49,288 nt of DNA from an uncultured Clostridia bacterium. Lineage in GTDB: Bacteria > Bacillota > Clostridia > Oscillospirales > Acutalibacteraceae. This document shows, piece by piece, positions 8,211 through 18,119 of the stretch (its first letter is position 1; every line of letters starts with the position of its first letter). A program made the position numbers and the translations under genes. A model generated the notes under the pieces. That model made no database searches, was not told the origin of the DNA, and was given only the letters and a program-made list of their open reading frames with translations. The DNA is taken from contig CAMVEX010000020.1 in NCBI GenBank assembly GCA_947166625.1, positions 1 to 49,288 of the forward strand. Direction: 5' to 3'.

Positions 8211-10077
8211 CAGCGAAAATTTCGATGTCGCCGTTATAGGCGCGGGCCACGCAGGGATCGAGGCGGGGCTTGCCTCGGCGCGTCTGGGCTGCAAAACAGC
8301 CGTATTCACCCTCAATCTCGACTGGGTGGGCAATATGCCCTGCAACCCCTCGATCGGCGGCACCTCAAAGGGCCACCTCGTCAGAGAGATCGACGCTCTC
8401 GGCGGCGAAATGGGCAAGGCGGCTGATCTGAATACCATACAATCCCGTATGCTCAATCTCGGCAAAGGTCCCGCGGTGCATTCGCTCAGGGCGCAGATAG
8501 ACCGCCGCGCATATTCGGATTATATGAAGCACACCCTCGAAACTCAGCCGAATCTTTTTCTCAGGCAGGCGGAGATAGTTGATATTAAAAAGGACGGGGA
8601 TGAATGGGTGCTGACCACCCTGCTTGAAGCCGTCCACAGAGTTAAGGCGGTGATCCTCGCGACGGGCACCTTCCTCGCAGGCAGGGTGTATGTGGGCGAT
8701 GTCTCCTACGAGAGCGGGCCGGACGGGATGTTTCCCGCGGCAAAACTCGCCGCCTCTCTCAAAAGTCTCGGGATACCGACCCGCAGATTCAAGACGGGCA
8801 CTCCCCCGCGCGTAAACCGCAGAAGCGTTGATACAGCGGCGCTTGAGCCGCAATACGGCGACGAAAAGATAACTCATTTTTCTTTTATGGAAATTTGCGA
8901 GATTGAAAACAAACAGCCATGCTATATCGCCTACACGGGCGAAGAAACAAAGCGTATAATTCTCGACAATCTCCACCGCTCCCCTCTTTATTCCGGCAAG
9001 ATCGACGGCGTAGGCCCGAGATACTGCCCGAGCATTGAGGATAAGATAGTCCGCTTCTCCGACAAGGAGCGCCATCAGATCTTTGTTGAGCCCTGCGGGA
9101 TGAAGACGGATGAAATGTATCTGCAAGGTCTGTCATCCTCCCTCCCCGAGGATGTTCAGCTTAAAATCGTGAGGAGCATTCCGGGGCTTGAAAAGGCGGA
9201 ATTTCTGCGCACGGCATACGCCATAGAATACGATTGCGTCGATCCGCTTGCCCTTCGTCAGACCTTGGAATTCAAGGATTTTGCCGGTCTTTACGGCGCG
9301 GGTCAGTTCAACGGCTCCAGCGGATATGAGGAGGCGGCGGCGCAGGGGCTCATCGCGGGCGCAAACGCGGCGCTTAAAATTCTCGGCAGAGAGCCTCTTA
9401 TCCTCGACCGCACCACCTCTTACATCGGCACCCTCATCGACGACCTCGTGACCAAGGGCTGCCGCGACCCTTACAGAATGATGACCGGCAGATCCGAATA
9501 CAGGCTGATACTCCGCCAGGATAACGCCGACAGACGCCTTACGGAATACGGCTACAAGACGGGGCTGATTTCCGAGGAGCGCTACGCGAAATTCAAAGAA
9601 AAGCTCGCCATGATAGAGGCGGAGCACGAAAGGGTCAAAACCGTTTCGATCAAAAAAACTCCCGAGCTCGACGCGGCTCTTGTTTCACGTGGAACAGTCC
9701 CCCTCGAAAAGGGAATGAAAATGGCGGAGCTTCTCAAACGCCCGCTTGTGGATTACGATCTGCTCTCCCCCTTTGACCCCGGCAGGCCGGATATTCCCCG
9801 TGAAGTCTGCGAGCAGGTCGAAATTGACATTAAATACGAGGGCTACATCAGGCGTCAGCAGCAGCAGATCGCGGAGATGAAGCGCCTTGAAGTGCAGAGC
9901 ATCCCGCAGGAGACGGATTATTCAAAAATAACCGGTCTGCGCCTTGAAGCTATCGAAAAGCTCACGAAGGTAAAGCCCGAAACCATAGGGCAGGCGTCGA
10001 GAATTTCGGGCGTCTCCCCTGCCGACATCAGCGTTCTCATCATCTATCTCGAAAGGAACAGACGCAATGAAATTTAA
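8200..10077 (+). CDS. mnmG: tRNA uridine-5-carboxymethylaminomethyl synthase subunit MnmG (GidA)
   Basis: 625 codons, full family length. The FAD-binding Rossmann motif [12 protein letters not shown] is at residues 10-21, with the MnmG-specific [15 protein letters not shown] just after. [18 protein letters not shown] and the C-terminal helical domain are intact. With MnmE it modifies U34 of several tRNAs; mnmE is not in this window. The start at 8200 overlaps the UDG gene by 11 nt. A parS-like site lies inside its coding sequence (9681-9696). rsmG overlaps its end by 11 nt, giving the classic mnmG-rsmG-parA-parB order of origin regions. Confidence 0.95.
   Translation: MKYDSENFDVAVIGAGHAGIEAGLASARLGCKTAVFTLNLDWVGNMPCNPSIGGTSKGHLVREIDALGGEMGKAADLNTIQSRMLNLGKGPAVHSLRAQIDRRAYSDYMKHTLETQPNLFLRQAEIVDIKKDGDEWVLTTLLEAVHRVKAVILATGTFLAGRVYVGDVSYESGPDGMFPAAKLAASLKSLGIPTRRFKTGTPPRVNRRSVDTAALEPQYGDEKITHFSFMEICEIENKQPCYIAYTGEETKRIILDNLHRSPLYSGKIDGVGPRYCPSIEDKIVRFSDKERHQIFVEPCGMKTDEMYLQGLSSSLPEDVQLKIVRSIPGLEKAEFLRTAYAIEYDCVDPLALRQTLEFKDFAGLYGAGQFNGSSGYEEAAAQGLIAGANAALKILGREPLILDRTTSYIGTLIDDLVTKGCRDPYRMMTGRSEYRLILRQDNADRRLTEYGYKTGLISEERYAKFKEKLAMIEAEHERVKTVSIKKTPELDAALVSRGTVPLEKGMKMAELLKRPLVDYDLLSPFDPGRPDIPREVCEQVEIDIKYEGYIRRQQQQIAEMKRLEVQSIPQETDYSKITGLRLEAIEKLTKVKPETIGQASRISGVSPADISVLIIYLERNRRNEI
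9681..9696. other. parS-like centromere site inside mnmG
   Basis: TGTTTCACGTGGAACA differs from a perfect 16-bp parS palindrome by one base; read on the other strand it is TGTTCCACGTGAAACA, the form known from Bacillus subtilis. Presence inside coding DNA close to parAB is typical of chromosomal parS sites. Binding is inferred. Confidence 0.8.
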
Positions 10078-10768
10078 TGCGGATCTTTTTCTCAAAAACG
10101 CCGACGCCCTCGGCATAGCCGTAACGGACACGCAGCTTTCGCTCTTTGAAAATTACGCGGCGGCGCTTGTCGAGAGAAACAAGGTGATGAATCTGACCGC
10201 AATAACCGACGCAGACGGGATTGCCGTAAAGCATTTTGCGGATTGCGTGAGCCTTCTCAAAGTCATAGGCGGCAAGCCTTCAAAGATAATCGACATCGGC
10301 ACCGGCGCGGGATTCCCCGGCATTCCCCTGCTCATTATGGAGCCCTCGCTGAGCCTCACCCTGCTTGATTCCACCGGCAAAAAACTCTCGTTCATCGCCG
10401 ATTTCCTTGATTCACAGGGTCTCAAAGCAAAAATCATCCACGGCAGAGCCGAAGACATCGCCGCGAAACACTCGGAGCGAGAGACATACGATTTTGCCGT
10501 ATCGCGCGCCGTTGCGAATCTGGCGACCCTCAGCGAATACTGCCTGCCCTTCGTCAAAACGGGCGGCTCATTCATCGCCATGAAAAGCGAAAAAGCGGAT
10601 GAGGAGATCGCCGGCGCAAAAACCGCGATAAAAACCCTCGGCGGAGAAATAAAAGAAACCATTGATATAAATCTGACCGACGGTGCTGTCAGAAAACTGA
10701 TCGTAATCAAAAAAATCACCCGCACTCCCCCGAAATATCCCCGCTCGAATTCAAAAATAAATTGGTGA
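10067..10768 (+). CDS. rsmG: 16S rRNA (guanine-527-N7)-methyltransferase RsmG (GidB)
   Basis: 233 codons. The SAM-binding motif [12 protein letters not shown] (about residues 75-86), NLTAI, the [12 protein letters not shown] motif and GRAED are all family hallmarks. It methylates G527 of 16S rRNA. The ATG lies inside the end of mnmG (11-nt overlap), with GAAAGGAA as ribosome site. The last residues after the methyltransferase fold ([14 protein letters not shown]) are poorly conserved and end just before repeat array A2. Confidence 0.93.
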   Translation: MKFNADLFLKNADALGIAVTDTQLSLFENYAAALVERNKVMNLTAITDADGIAVKHFADCVSLLKVIGGKPSKIIDIGTGAGFPGIPLLIMEPSLSLTLLDSTGKKLSFIADFLDSQGLKAKIIHGRAEDIAAKHSERETYDFAVSRAVANLATLSEYCLPFVKTGGSFIAMKSEKADEEIAGAKTAIKTLGGEIKETIDINLTDGAVRKLIVIKKITRTPPKYPRSNSKINW

Positions 10769-10789
10769 TAAAATCGGCAACATGATTTT

Positions 10790-11745
10790 TCCTTAAAATA
10801 CAATTATTTATTATCACCCTTTACCGAGCGGATCAGATAAATGTTCCGCATCGCGTAGGTGAAATTTGAATTTTTACTGTGTAGATTTATTTACTTAAAA
10901 TATTTGCCATTGTAGGGGGCGGATATCATCCGCCCGCTTTTTTATTATCACCAGTTATTAATTACAGAAGGTAAATATGATTCATCCCAATAGCAAATTT
11001 TAATTTTACCATGTAATTCTGATTATTCTCATATATTTTTACACCGTAGGGGCGGATATCATCCGCCCGCTTTTTTATAAGCACCCGATACCGATTGCGT
11101 AAGGTAAATGTGATTCTTCACGGAGATGATTCAATTAGCAATGAGCAATTTCGGGTCGCTTCGCTCCGTTTTTACGGCGCCCGATACTTCTTTTGGGAGG
11201 GTGATGTTCCTCATCCCGTTTTCATTTACACCTGTACCGATTAAGTAAGATAAATGTGATTCATCCCGGGAATGAGTAATTGTATTTTTACCGTGCAAAT
11301 TTGGTTATTTCCAAACATTTGCCATCGTAGGGGCGGATATCATCCGCCCGCCAACAGGATATGCGGAGCATTGGCCCTCTCCGAGACCGGAGAGGGTGCC
11401 CCGAAGGGGCGGGTGTGGCGATATTTATATGCACCATTCAACGATTGCAGAAGGGTAATGTGCTACATCCCGTTTATTCGATAACACCCTTTTGCGATTA
11501 AGTAAGGTAAATGTGATTCATCCCAATAGCAAATTCTTAATTTTACCATGTAATTCTGATTATTCTCATATATTTTTACACCGTAGGGGCGGATATCATC
11601 CGCCCGTTTTTTTATATGCACCCGTTATTGATTACAGAAGGTAAATGTGATTCATCCCGTTTATTCGATTATATCTTTTACCGGTTAAGTAAAACAAATA
11701 TAATTCATCCAAAAATGCGAAGCGACCCTCAACTACTCATTACGC
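10790..11745 (+). repeat. Intergenic repeat array A2
   Basis: No gene is supported here. Modules are plus-oriented, matching rsmG upstream. R1 hairpins lie at 10911-10937, 11045-11070, 11326-11351 and 11582-11606; three of them run directly into CTTTTTT or GTTTTTTT like intrinsic terminators. R2 is at 11355-11435 (GCCCCGAAGGGGC form). R4 is at 11132-11176, with a decayed R4 near 11716. Many R3 separators occur. The segment 11284-11371 is almost identical to 15670-15757. Confidence 0.9.
11284..11371 (+). repeat. Left copy of 88-bp direct repeat flanking the parAB block
   Basis: Matches 15670-15757 with one mismatch seen by eye. It covers an ATTTTTACCGTG leader, R1, and the start of R2. The pair brackets parS, parA, parB, the CapA-like gene and the cupin (about 4.3 kb). 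Confidence 0.85.
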
Positions 11746-11752
11746 CCTGTCC

Positions 11753-11791
11753 ATCCCCGATGTTTCACGTGAAACATACGGGGATTTTTTT
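11753..11791 (+). terminator. Terminator-like hairpin containing parS
   Basis: ATCCCCG (11753-11759) pairs with CGGGGAT (11779-11785), followed by seven T. The interior of the stem is the 16-bp parS palindrome, so the whole element is one long hairpin with a single A bulge. It lies ~60 bp upstream of the parA promoter and would insulate parAB from array read-through. Confidence 0.7.
11761..11776. other. Perfect parS centromere site
   Basis: TGTTTCACGTGAAACA is a perfect 16-bp palindrome identical to the bacterial parS consensus. ParB, encoded 900 bp downstream, is the expected ligand; ParB loading here organises the origin for segregation and SMC loading. It lies 112 bp before the parA start. 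Confidence 0.95.
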
Positions 11792-11848
11792 ACTGCAAAC
11801 TGTAATTTTGCTTTTTTGCCTCAAACACTTTCATTTTATAAAACATTA

Positions 11849-11857
11849 TGATATAAT
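11849..11857 (+). promoter_or_regulatory. Extended -10 promoter of parA
   Basis: TGATATAAT gives a TGn extension plus a perfect TATAAT at 11852-11857. The -35 position (TTTCAT at 11829-11834) is poor, as usual for extended -10 promoters. About 30 nt separate it from the parA start. Confidence 0.6.
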
Positions 11858-11887
11858 CGACCCATTAAGGAAGTCAGGGGGCTCGTT

Positions 11888-12652
<765 letters not shown>

Positions 12653-12664
12653 GGGGGAGACAAA

Positions 12665-13537
12665 ATGGCAGTTAAAAAATCGGGGCTGGGCAGGGGACTC
12701 AGCGATCTTTTCAGCGATAACGCGACCGAAACGGCGGCAAATTCATCCACGGTCATCCTCAAACTTTCCGAAATCAAGCCCAACAAAGAGCAGGCAAGGA
12801 AGGATTTTAACGACGACGCGATAGCGGAGCTCGCGGATTCCATAGCGGAGCACGGCGTTTTACAGCCCCTTCTCGTCAGGCCTCTGATGAACGGCGGCTA
12901 TCAGCTCATAGCGGGCGAAAGGCGCTGGAGGGCGGCGAGGATCGCGGGTCTGAGCGAAGTTCCCGTTATCGTAAAGTCGCTCAGCGACGAAGAAGCGGCG
13001 GTCATCTCGCTCATCGAGAATTTGCAGAGAGAAAATCTCAACCCCGTCGAGGAGGCATACGGCTTCGCGGAGCTGATAGAAAAATTCGGCCTCACGCAGG
13101 AGGCGGCGGCTCAGAGGGTCGGCAAATCGAGAGTTGCGGTCACAAACGCGCTCAGAATCATAAAACTGCCCAAAAAAGTGATCGAAATGGTGCGCGACGG
13201 CAGGCTCAGCGCGGGCCACGCCAAGGCGATAGCCGGCATTGAGGGCGATAAAAACATCATCGCCGCCGCTCAGATAATAGTCGAAAAAGAGCTTTCGGTC
13301 AGAGAAGCCGAAAAACTCGCCAAAAATTTCGGCAAAGAAAAGAAACCCGCGCAAAAGCAGGTTTCAAAGCGAAACAGCTATTTTGATGAGGTCGAGCTGG
13401 CATTGTCAAACGCTCTCGGTCGCAAGGCCAGAGTCATTACAAACGGCAGAAAGGAATCCGGCACTCTCGAAATTTCATTCAACGATAAAGAGGATCTCGA
13501 GGCGATAGCCAAGGCGCTCGCGGCACTCGAAGATTGA
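12665..13537 (+). CDS. parB: Chromosome-partitioning CTPase/DNA-binding protein ParB (Spo0J)
   Basis: 290 codons. The basic N-terminus KKSGLGRGLSDLF is the ParA-stimulating peptide. The ParB/Srx CTP-binding domain carries GERRWRA at residues 84-90 and ENLQRENLNPVEEA. The helix-turn-helix (GLTQEAAAQRVGKSRVAVTN, about 131-150) recognises parS, and the C-terminus should dimerise. Two parS candidates are present in this window (9681 and 11761). GGGGGAG gives the ribosome site. It is co-transcribed with parA. Confidence 0.95.
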   Translation: MAVKKSGLGRGLSDLFSDNATETAANSSTVILKLSEIKPNKEQARKDFNDDAIAELADSIAEHGVLQPLLVRPLMNGGYQLIAGERRWRAARIAGLSEVPVIVKSLSDEEAAVISLIENLQRENLNPVEEAYGFAELIEKFGLTQEAAAQRVGKSRVAVTNALRIIKLPKKVIEMVRDGRLSAGHAKAIAGIEGDKNIIAAAQIIVEKELSVREAEKLAKNFGKEKKPAQKQVSKRNSYFDEVELALSNALGRKARVITNGRKESGTLEISFNDKEDLEAIAKALAALED

Positions 13538-13553
13538 TGAAGGGCGCGCTGAA

Positions 13554-14903
13554 ATGAAAAAGAAATATATTTTCACGGCGGTCTGTCTGCTGCTTGCGCT
13601 TGCGGCTGCCGCCGCGGGATTCGCGGCAATCAGATACCAATCGGCTTCGCCGACCTTCGATCCGGGGCAGGGGAGCAAATCAGATTCTTCCCCGCAGACC
13701 TCAACGCAGGCTCATGCCGATCTCAGCGCCCTCGCTTTGAAACTCTCATCGCTCTCGGGCAGGGAGATAACAGCGGAAATTCTCAAAAATCTCGGCTCCG
13801 ACGCAGTTTCCGGGCTTGAAAAGGCGGCAGAAGGCGGCTCCTTCACGGCGGAGGAATGCCGCGCGGCGACGGGCTTCACGATCAACGCTTTGGTCGATAA
13901 GTATTCGACCTTTGAGAGCAAAGATATGGGCAGCAACGGCTCGGATTCCTTTACCGTAGGCTTCACCGGCGATATAAATTTCACCGAAACCGGCTATGTG
14001 ATGACCCATGCGAAGCAGATGCCCGGCGGCGTGCTCGACTGCATCGACCGGGTTTTTCAGGACGAGATGCGCTCGGCCGACATTATGCTGATAAATAACG
14101 AATTTCCTTACACCGACAGGGGAGCGCCGACCCCGGGGAAAAAATACACCTTCAGGGCGGACCCGGAAAACGTGCATTATCTGAATGATCTCGGAGTTGA
14201 CGTCGTTTCTCTCGCCAACAATCACGCGAGCGACTACGGCAGCGAATCATTTATCGACACCGTCGAAACCCTCAAAAGCGCGGATATACCGTATGTCGGC
14301 GCAGGGATGGATATTGACGAGGCAAAGCGCCCCGTTTCCTTTATTATCAACGGTTACAAGGTTTCGTTCCTCGCCTGCTGCGGCGTGGAATCCCCGATAA
14401 AAACGCCCCTTGCGACAGAGGATTTTGCCGGCATTCTCGGTTCCTATGACAACGGCGAAACGATGGCGCAGGCGATCCGCGAGGCAAAGCAGACGAGCGA
14501 TTTCGTCATCGCCTATCCCCACTGGGGAATTGAAAACACCACCTCGCTCACGAACGCACAGCAGGTCAACAGCAAAAAGTGGATAGACGCGGGCGCAGAT
14601 GCTGTTATCGGCGGTCACCCCCATGTTTTACAGGGCTTTGAATTCTACAACGGCGCGCCCATAGCGTATTCGCTCGGCAACTTCTGGTTTAACACCAGGA
14701 CCGTGTACACCGGGCTTCTCAAGCTCACCTTCGGCGCAGGAGGCATAACGACCTCATTCGTGCCCGGGATCCAGAGCGGCAGCGAAACGCATTATCTTGA
14801 GGATGCGTCCGCCCGCAGGAATTTATATGACACGCTCGAGGGCTATCAGCCCTTCAACAAAGTTAAAATCGACGACAGCGGAGTGATAACTCCGACGGAA
14901 TAA
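13554..14903 (+). CDS. CapA/PgsA-like metallophosphatase-fold lipo- or membrane-anchored protein
   Basis: 449 codons. A hydrophobic N-terminal segment (residues 5-25) suggests a signal anchor, followed by a Ser/Gln-rich linker. From about residue 125 the CapA fold is clear: FTGDINFTETG, LINNEFPYTDRG, SLANNHASDYG, YPHWGIENT, GADAVIGGHPHVLQGFE and YSLGNFWF. The family (PgsA/CapA) takes part in poly-gamma-glutamate capsule synthesis in some bacteria, but no pgsB or pgsC partner is seen here, so the substrate is unknown. It begins 16 nt after parB and is probably in the same transcript. The cupin follows after 14 nt. Confidence 0.8.
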   Translation: MKKKYIFTAVCLLLALAAAAAGFAAIRYQSASPTFDPGQGSKSDSSPQTSTQAHADLSALALKLSSLSGREITAEILKNLGSDAVSGLEKAAEGGSFTAEECRAATGFTINALVDKYSTFESKDMGSNGSDSFTVGFTGDINFTETGYVMTHAKQMPGGVLDCIDRVFQDEMRSADIMLINNEFPYTDRGAPTPGKKYTFRADPENVHYLNDLGVDVVSLANNHASDYGSESFIDTVETLKSADIPYVGAGMDIDEAKRPVSFIINGYKVSFLACCGVESPIKTPLATEDFAGILGSYDNGETMAQAIREAKQTSDFVIAYPHWGIENTTSLTNAQQVNSKKWIDAGADAVIGGHPHVLQGFEFYNGAPIAYSLGNFWFNTRTVYTGLLKLTFGAGGITTSFVPGIQSGSETHYLEDASARRNLYDTLEGYQPFNKVKIDDSGVITPTE

Positions 14904-14917
14904 AGGGAGAATTCAAC

Positions 14918-15265
14918 ATGGTAATCAGAGCAAACGAATGCAAAACAGAAGAGAGAATCAACATGCGCGGGGGAGAGGGGAGCGTTAAAATCGTGAACTT
15001 CGCCGGCAAGGAAGAACTGCTCGGCAAGGGCAGATTTTTCGCGAGGATGACCCTTGAGCCCGGCTGCTCGATAGGCGAGCACACCCACGAGGGAGACAGC
15101 GAAATCTTCATCGTCGAGCGCGGCTGCCCGACCTACAATGACGGCGGCACACTTGTGGAGGCAAAGCCCGGCGATGTGCTCATCTGCCCCGCCGAAACCG
15201 CCCACTCAATAGCAAACAACACCGACGAAACCGTCGATATCATCGCCCTCATAATCTACTCGTAA
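14918..15265 (+). CDS. Small single-domain cupin protein
   Basis: 115 codons. Both cupin motifs are present: HTHEGDSE (metal-binding His, His and Glu) and GDVLICPAETAHSIANN (third His). Such cupin_2 proteins bind a metal and are sugar isomerases, dioxygenases or ligand sensors; this one has no extra domain to tell which. AAAGGGAG precedes the ATG. It ends the parAB-capA run, and repeat array A3 begins immediately after its stop codon. Confidence 0.85.
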   Translation: MVIRANECKTEERINMRGGEGSVKIVNFAGKEELLGKGRFFARMTLEPGCSIGEHTHEGDSEIFIVERGCPTYNDGGTLVEAKPGDVLICPAETAHSIANNTDETVDIIALIIYS

Positions 15266-15616
15266 TTATTTACACCCGTTACCGGGTAAGTCAGGTAAAT
15301 TCTCTTCATCCCGTAAATAAGTGCTTGGTTGGGGTGTGTTTTTATATGCACCCGCTAACGATTGGGTAAGGGAAATGTACTTCATCTCAAAGATGAGCGG
15401 TTGGTTTTAGTGTATATTTTCAAGGATATGCGGAGCATTGGCCCTCTCCGAGATCGGGGGCGAACCGCCGAAGCGCCGCCGGTGGCGGATGAAGCGAGGC
15501 GGTGAGGTGAAGAAACAAGGAGCAATGCGCAGCGCTTCAAGCAAGCAGTGCGACTATGTTTCTGAGGGGGCAGGTGGCGAGGCGCAGCCGAGACGGGTGT
15601 GGCGATATTTATATGC

Positions 15617-15737
15617 ACCCGTTACCGATTAAGTAAGGTAAATGTGATTCATCCCAAAAGTGAGATATGATTTTTACCGTGTAAATTTGGTTATTTCCAA
15701 ACATTTGCCATCGTAGGGGCGGATATCATCCGCCCGC
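15617..15737 (+). repeat. Left arm of ~120-bp inverted repeat around the orphan gene
   Basis: 15669-15737 is identical by eye to the reverse complement of 16303-16371 (69 bp), and similarity extends through R3 back to 15617, matching up to 16425. Together the arms bracket a single AT-rich gene. Confidence 0.88.
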
Positions 15738-15757
15738 CAACAGGATATGCGGAGCAT
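15670..15757 (+). repeat. Right copy of 88-bp direct repeat flanking the parAB block
   Basis: See 11284-11371; one mismatch seen between the copies. Confidence 0.85.
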
Positions 15758-15856
15758 AATCAAAAGTCAAAAAACCCGCATCACAAAGGTGAGCGGTTGT
15801 TTACGGGGCGGCATACTCAAAATTCATGCCTTTATGTCATGTATGGAGAAAAAACA

Positions 15857-16270
15857 ATGATCAAAATAAGTGAAATCATGTTTTACGGAAGATATTTCGA
15901 CAACGGGAAACAAAAATACAACAATTATTGGTGGTACAGTAAAGCGGATGAAAAATTATTTTCGATTGAAGAAATAATGCAATCGTTCAACTATGAATCC
16001 GAGGTCGAAATATCCGAAAGCGACATTTTCATTCCCTTGTTTAAGGTAAATATCTACAGTCTGGAAAAGGCTTTTATCAGCGATTTGAATAATAAAGAAA
16101 TATCAAAAAAATTCAAAAACAAAGACGGAGAAATGCTGGACATAAGTTTTTTGCAATATATAGAAAGAGAACCTTTTATTGGAAATTCATGGTTTGATTA
16201 CGAACGCAAGATTCTTTGTTCCGAAGCAGAAAAATGGTGCAAGGAAAACAACATACCCTATAAATTATAG
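15857..16270 (+). CDS. AT-rich orphan protein of unknown function
   Basis: 137 codons, soluble, acidic and aromatic-rich. I chose the ATG at 15857, which has GGAGAA upstream. Codon use is AT-rich (AAA, ATT, AAT, TTT), unlike the GC-rich neighbours, which suggests recent transfer. The C-terminus (SWFDYERKILCSEAEKWCKE) faintly resembles the end of UPF0158-type proteins, but I would not assign it. A free-standing immunity protein is another guess from size and composition. It is the only gene between two inverted repeat arms (15617-15737 and 16303-16425), so it looks like cargo of a repeat-bracketed cassette. No promoter was identified. Confidence 0.6.
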   Translation: MIKISEIMFYGRYFDNGKQKYNNYWWYSKADEKLFSIEEIMQSFNYESEVEISESDIFIPLFKVNIYSLEKAFISDLNNKEISKKFKNKDGEMLDISFLQYIEREPFIGNSWFDYERKILCSEAEKWCKENNIPYKL

Positions 16271-16302
16271 CTTTGATTCACGGGGCGCTGCGCATCCTTT
16301 TT

Positions 16303-16500
16303 GCGGGCGGATGATATCCGCCCCTACGATGGCAAATGTTTGGAAATAACCAAATTTACACGGTAAAAATCCAAATCTCACTGTCTGGATGAATCACATT
16401 TGCCTTACTTAATCGCTAAAGGGTGTTATCGAATAAACGGGATGCGGAACATTTGCCTCAATCTATCAGTAACGGGTGTCATCAAAAAAACGGAGGATTT
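16303..16500 (-). repeat. Array A4: right inverted arm and R3 copies, fused to cstA remnant
   Basis: R1 at 16303-16328, the 69-bp inverted match to array A3 at 16303-16371, R3 copies to about 16480, then AAAAAAACGGAGGATTTC directly joined to the broken cstA. The orientation is minus although both neighbours are plus, the only clear exception to the array-orientation rule; the inverted-cassette structure explains it. Confidence 0.85.
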
Positions 16501-16812
16501 CAGATTGTCTGGCGCTACTTCTCCTGGAGCAATCAGACTCTCGCCATGATTGCCCTTTGGGTATCGACCGCCTATCTGATAAAGAAAGGCAAATACCGTT
16601 TCGGCTCTCTGCTGACCGCATTCCCTGCGGCGTTTATGACAGCAGTCAGCGTAACATACATCCTTATGGCGAAGGAAGGATTCAGACTGAATCAGACTGT
16701 TTCATATATTGCAGGAGCGTTTGCGGCGGCGGCATTGTTCACAGTTTATCTTGCCGCGCTTAAACGTCATTCGAAGCGCGATAATTCCGCTTTGCAGGAA
16801 GAAAACCGATAG
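16501..16812 (+). pseudogene. cstA: Remnant of carbon starvation/peptide transporter CstA (C-terminal end)
   Basis: About 103 codons matching only the end of CstA-type permeases: WRYFSWSNQTLAMIALW, then two further membrane segments (SLLTAFPAAFMTAVSVTYILMAKEGF). Full CstA proteins have well over 450 residues, so most of the gene is missing. The left break falls exactly at the end of an array module (16500), not at a gene boundary. A formal open frame from 16423 runs through repeat sequence and has no ribosome site. The family imports peptides or pyruvate during carbon starvation; this fragment is not expected to work. Confidence 0.75.
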
Positions 16813-16963
16813 AAAGCGTCGAAATCATAAACGCGTGTTTCCGGTTTTTTAATCCGCAGATTAAAATTTCACCGCCGTTCAACCCTTGAAAACAAACGAC
16901 TCGACTGACAATCCCGTGACAAATCCGTAACGGTGTGATACATTTTTTACGGAGGTGATCGCT

Positions 16964-17958
16964 ATGATCAACAAATCAATATTCGGTTCTTTCATCCGTG
17001 AAAAAAGAAATGAAAAAGGTCTGACGCAAAAGGAGCTCGCGGAGATACTTTTTGTTTCGGAATCAACAGTCAGCAAATGGGAGGTCGGAAAGAGCTATCC
17101 CGATATTACTCTTGTGCCCGATATATGCAAGGCGCTTGATGTTTCCGAGCACGAGCTTATCGGCGGAGCGGAAGACACGGAATACAGAAAAGTTAAAAAC
17201 GAGGCGCGGCTGTACAGAAGAATCAGCGAATCTTTCTTTCTGTTTCCTACCGCCGCTTACATTCTCGCTCTCGTAATCTGTTTTATCTGCGATATATGTA
17301 TCAACAAACGTCTGACTTTTACTCCCGTGGTTTTCGGCTCGCTTCTCACAGCGTTTACTTTCATACCCACCTGCATCAGATTTACCGAGAATCATAAGCT
17401 CGCGGTTTTTGCCGGCTCGACTTATCTTGCGCTTGTGATTCTGTTTATTATCTGCTGTGTAAAATACCGGCAGAACTGGTTTTTGAACGCCGCTATGGGT
17501 AGCTCGGTTATGCCGTTATTTTCATTCCGTTTCTTCTGAGAAGATACCTTCCCGAAAACAAAAGGAAATTCACTCTGCTTATTTACTTTACCGCTGTTTT
17601 TATCCTTGTGATTCTTTTGCTGTGCGCGGTCAGAGCAACCGTCACTTTCAATCTTATGCAGGGAACGCTTATAACGCTGTACGCTTTTCTGCCGTTCGCG
17701 GTTATTTCCCTGATGCATCTTACACCTTTAAACAGGTGTTTCAAAGCGGCGGCCGATGTTTTGTTTTCCGGATTATGCCTGTACGGAATGTCCTTTGTCA
17801 TCTCCGTAATCACCGGAGAAAAATCCGGCAGCTACGCCGTTGATTTCAACGACTGGGCAAACTGCATCAACGGCAACATTTATCTTCTGACGCTGATTGC
17901 CTGCTTGACTGTCGCAGTTGCGCTGACTGTGTCGGGTATAAAAAAGAGAAAAGGATAA
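16964..17958 (+). pseudogene. XRE-family HTH regulator with membrane domain, frameshifted
   Basis: Residues 1-65 are a Cro/C1-type HTH (GLTQKELAEILFVSESTVSKWEVGKSYPD), typical of regulators sensing through a membrane tail. A series of hydrophobic segments follows. The first frame stops at 17539, but the next frame continues with matching membrane helices (RRYLPENKRKF then VILLLCAVRA) to 17958, so a single-base change near 17515-17525 (a T run) splits the gene. Excellent ribosome site GGAGGTGATC before the ATG at 16964. It is either a real pseudogene or an assembly error; a shorter HTH protein could still be made. Confidence 0.75.
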
Positions 17959-18067
17959 TATAATCTGTATATAAATCATCCCGGTTTCACCCGCTATGAG
18001 ACCCGTAACATTTCCGGGCGCGTCAACATTTTTTAATTTCTTCAGGTATTATCCCTATATAACAAAC

Positions 18068-18097
18068 GACCCGCAAGTCATTTAAGACCTGCGGGTC
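18068..18097 (-). terminator. Hairpin terminator after the secreted-protein gene
   Basis: GACCCGCA pairs with TGCGGGTC, and GTC/GAC extends the stem inside with one mismatch. It lies 23 bp past the stop at 18120 on the minus strand; the T run is weak (GTTTGTT). Confidence 0.65.
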
Positions 18098-18119
18098 ATA
18101 TCTTTAGTTATTACATTTA

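Larger units (their letters stand above)
15266..15757 (+). repeat. Intergenic repeat array A3 with intermediate-length R2
   Basis: Plus-oriented, following the cupin gene. It holds R3 copies, a 198-bp R2 variant at 15421-15618 (normal R2 ends with ~115 bp of extra sequence between the two hairpins), R1 at 15712-15737, and a truncated R2 start at 15738-15757. No coding gene is supported. Confidence 0.88.

Noticed and set aside
11272-11484. Short frame in array A2 starting MSNCIFTVQ
   Set aside because: Spans R3, R1 and R2 modules; not a gene.
10790-11745. Integron-type cassette array with R3 as attC
   Set aside because: R3 lacks the attC core sites and folding, cargo has no genes, and no integrase is present in the window.
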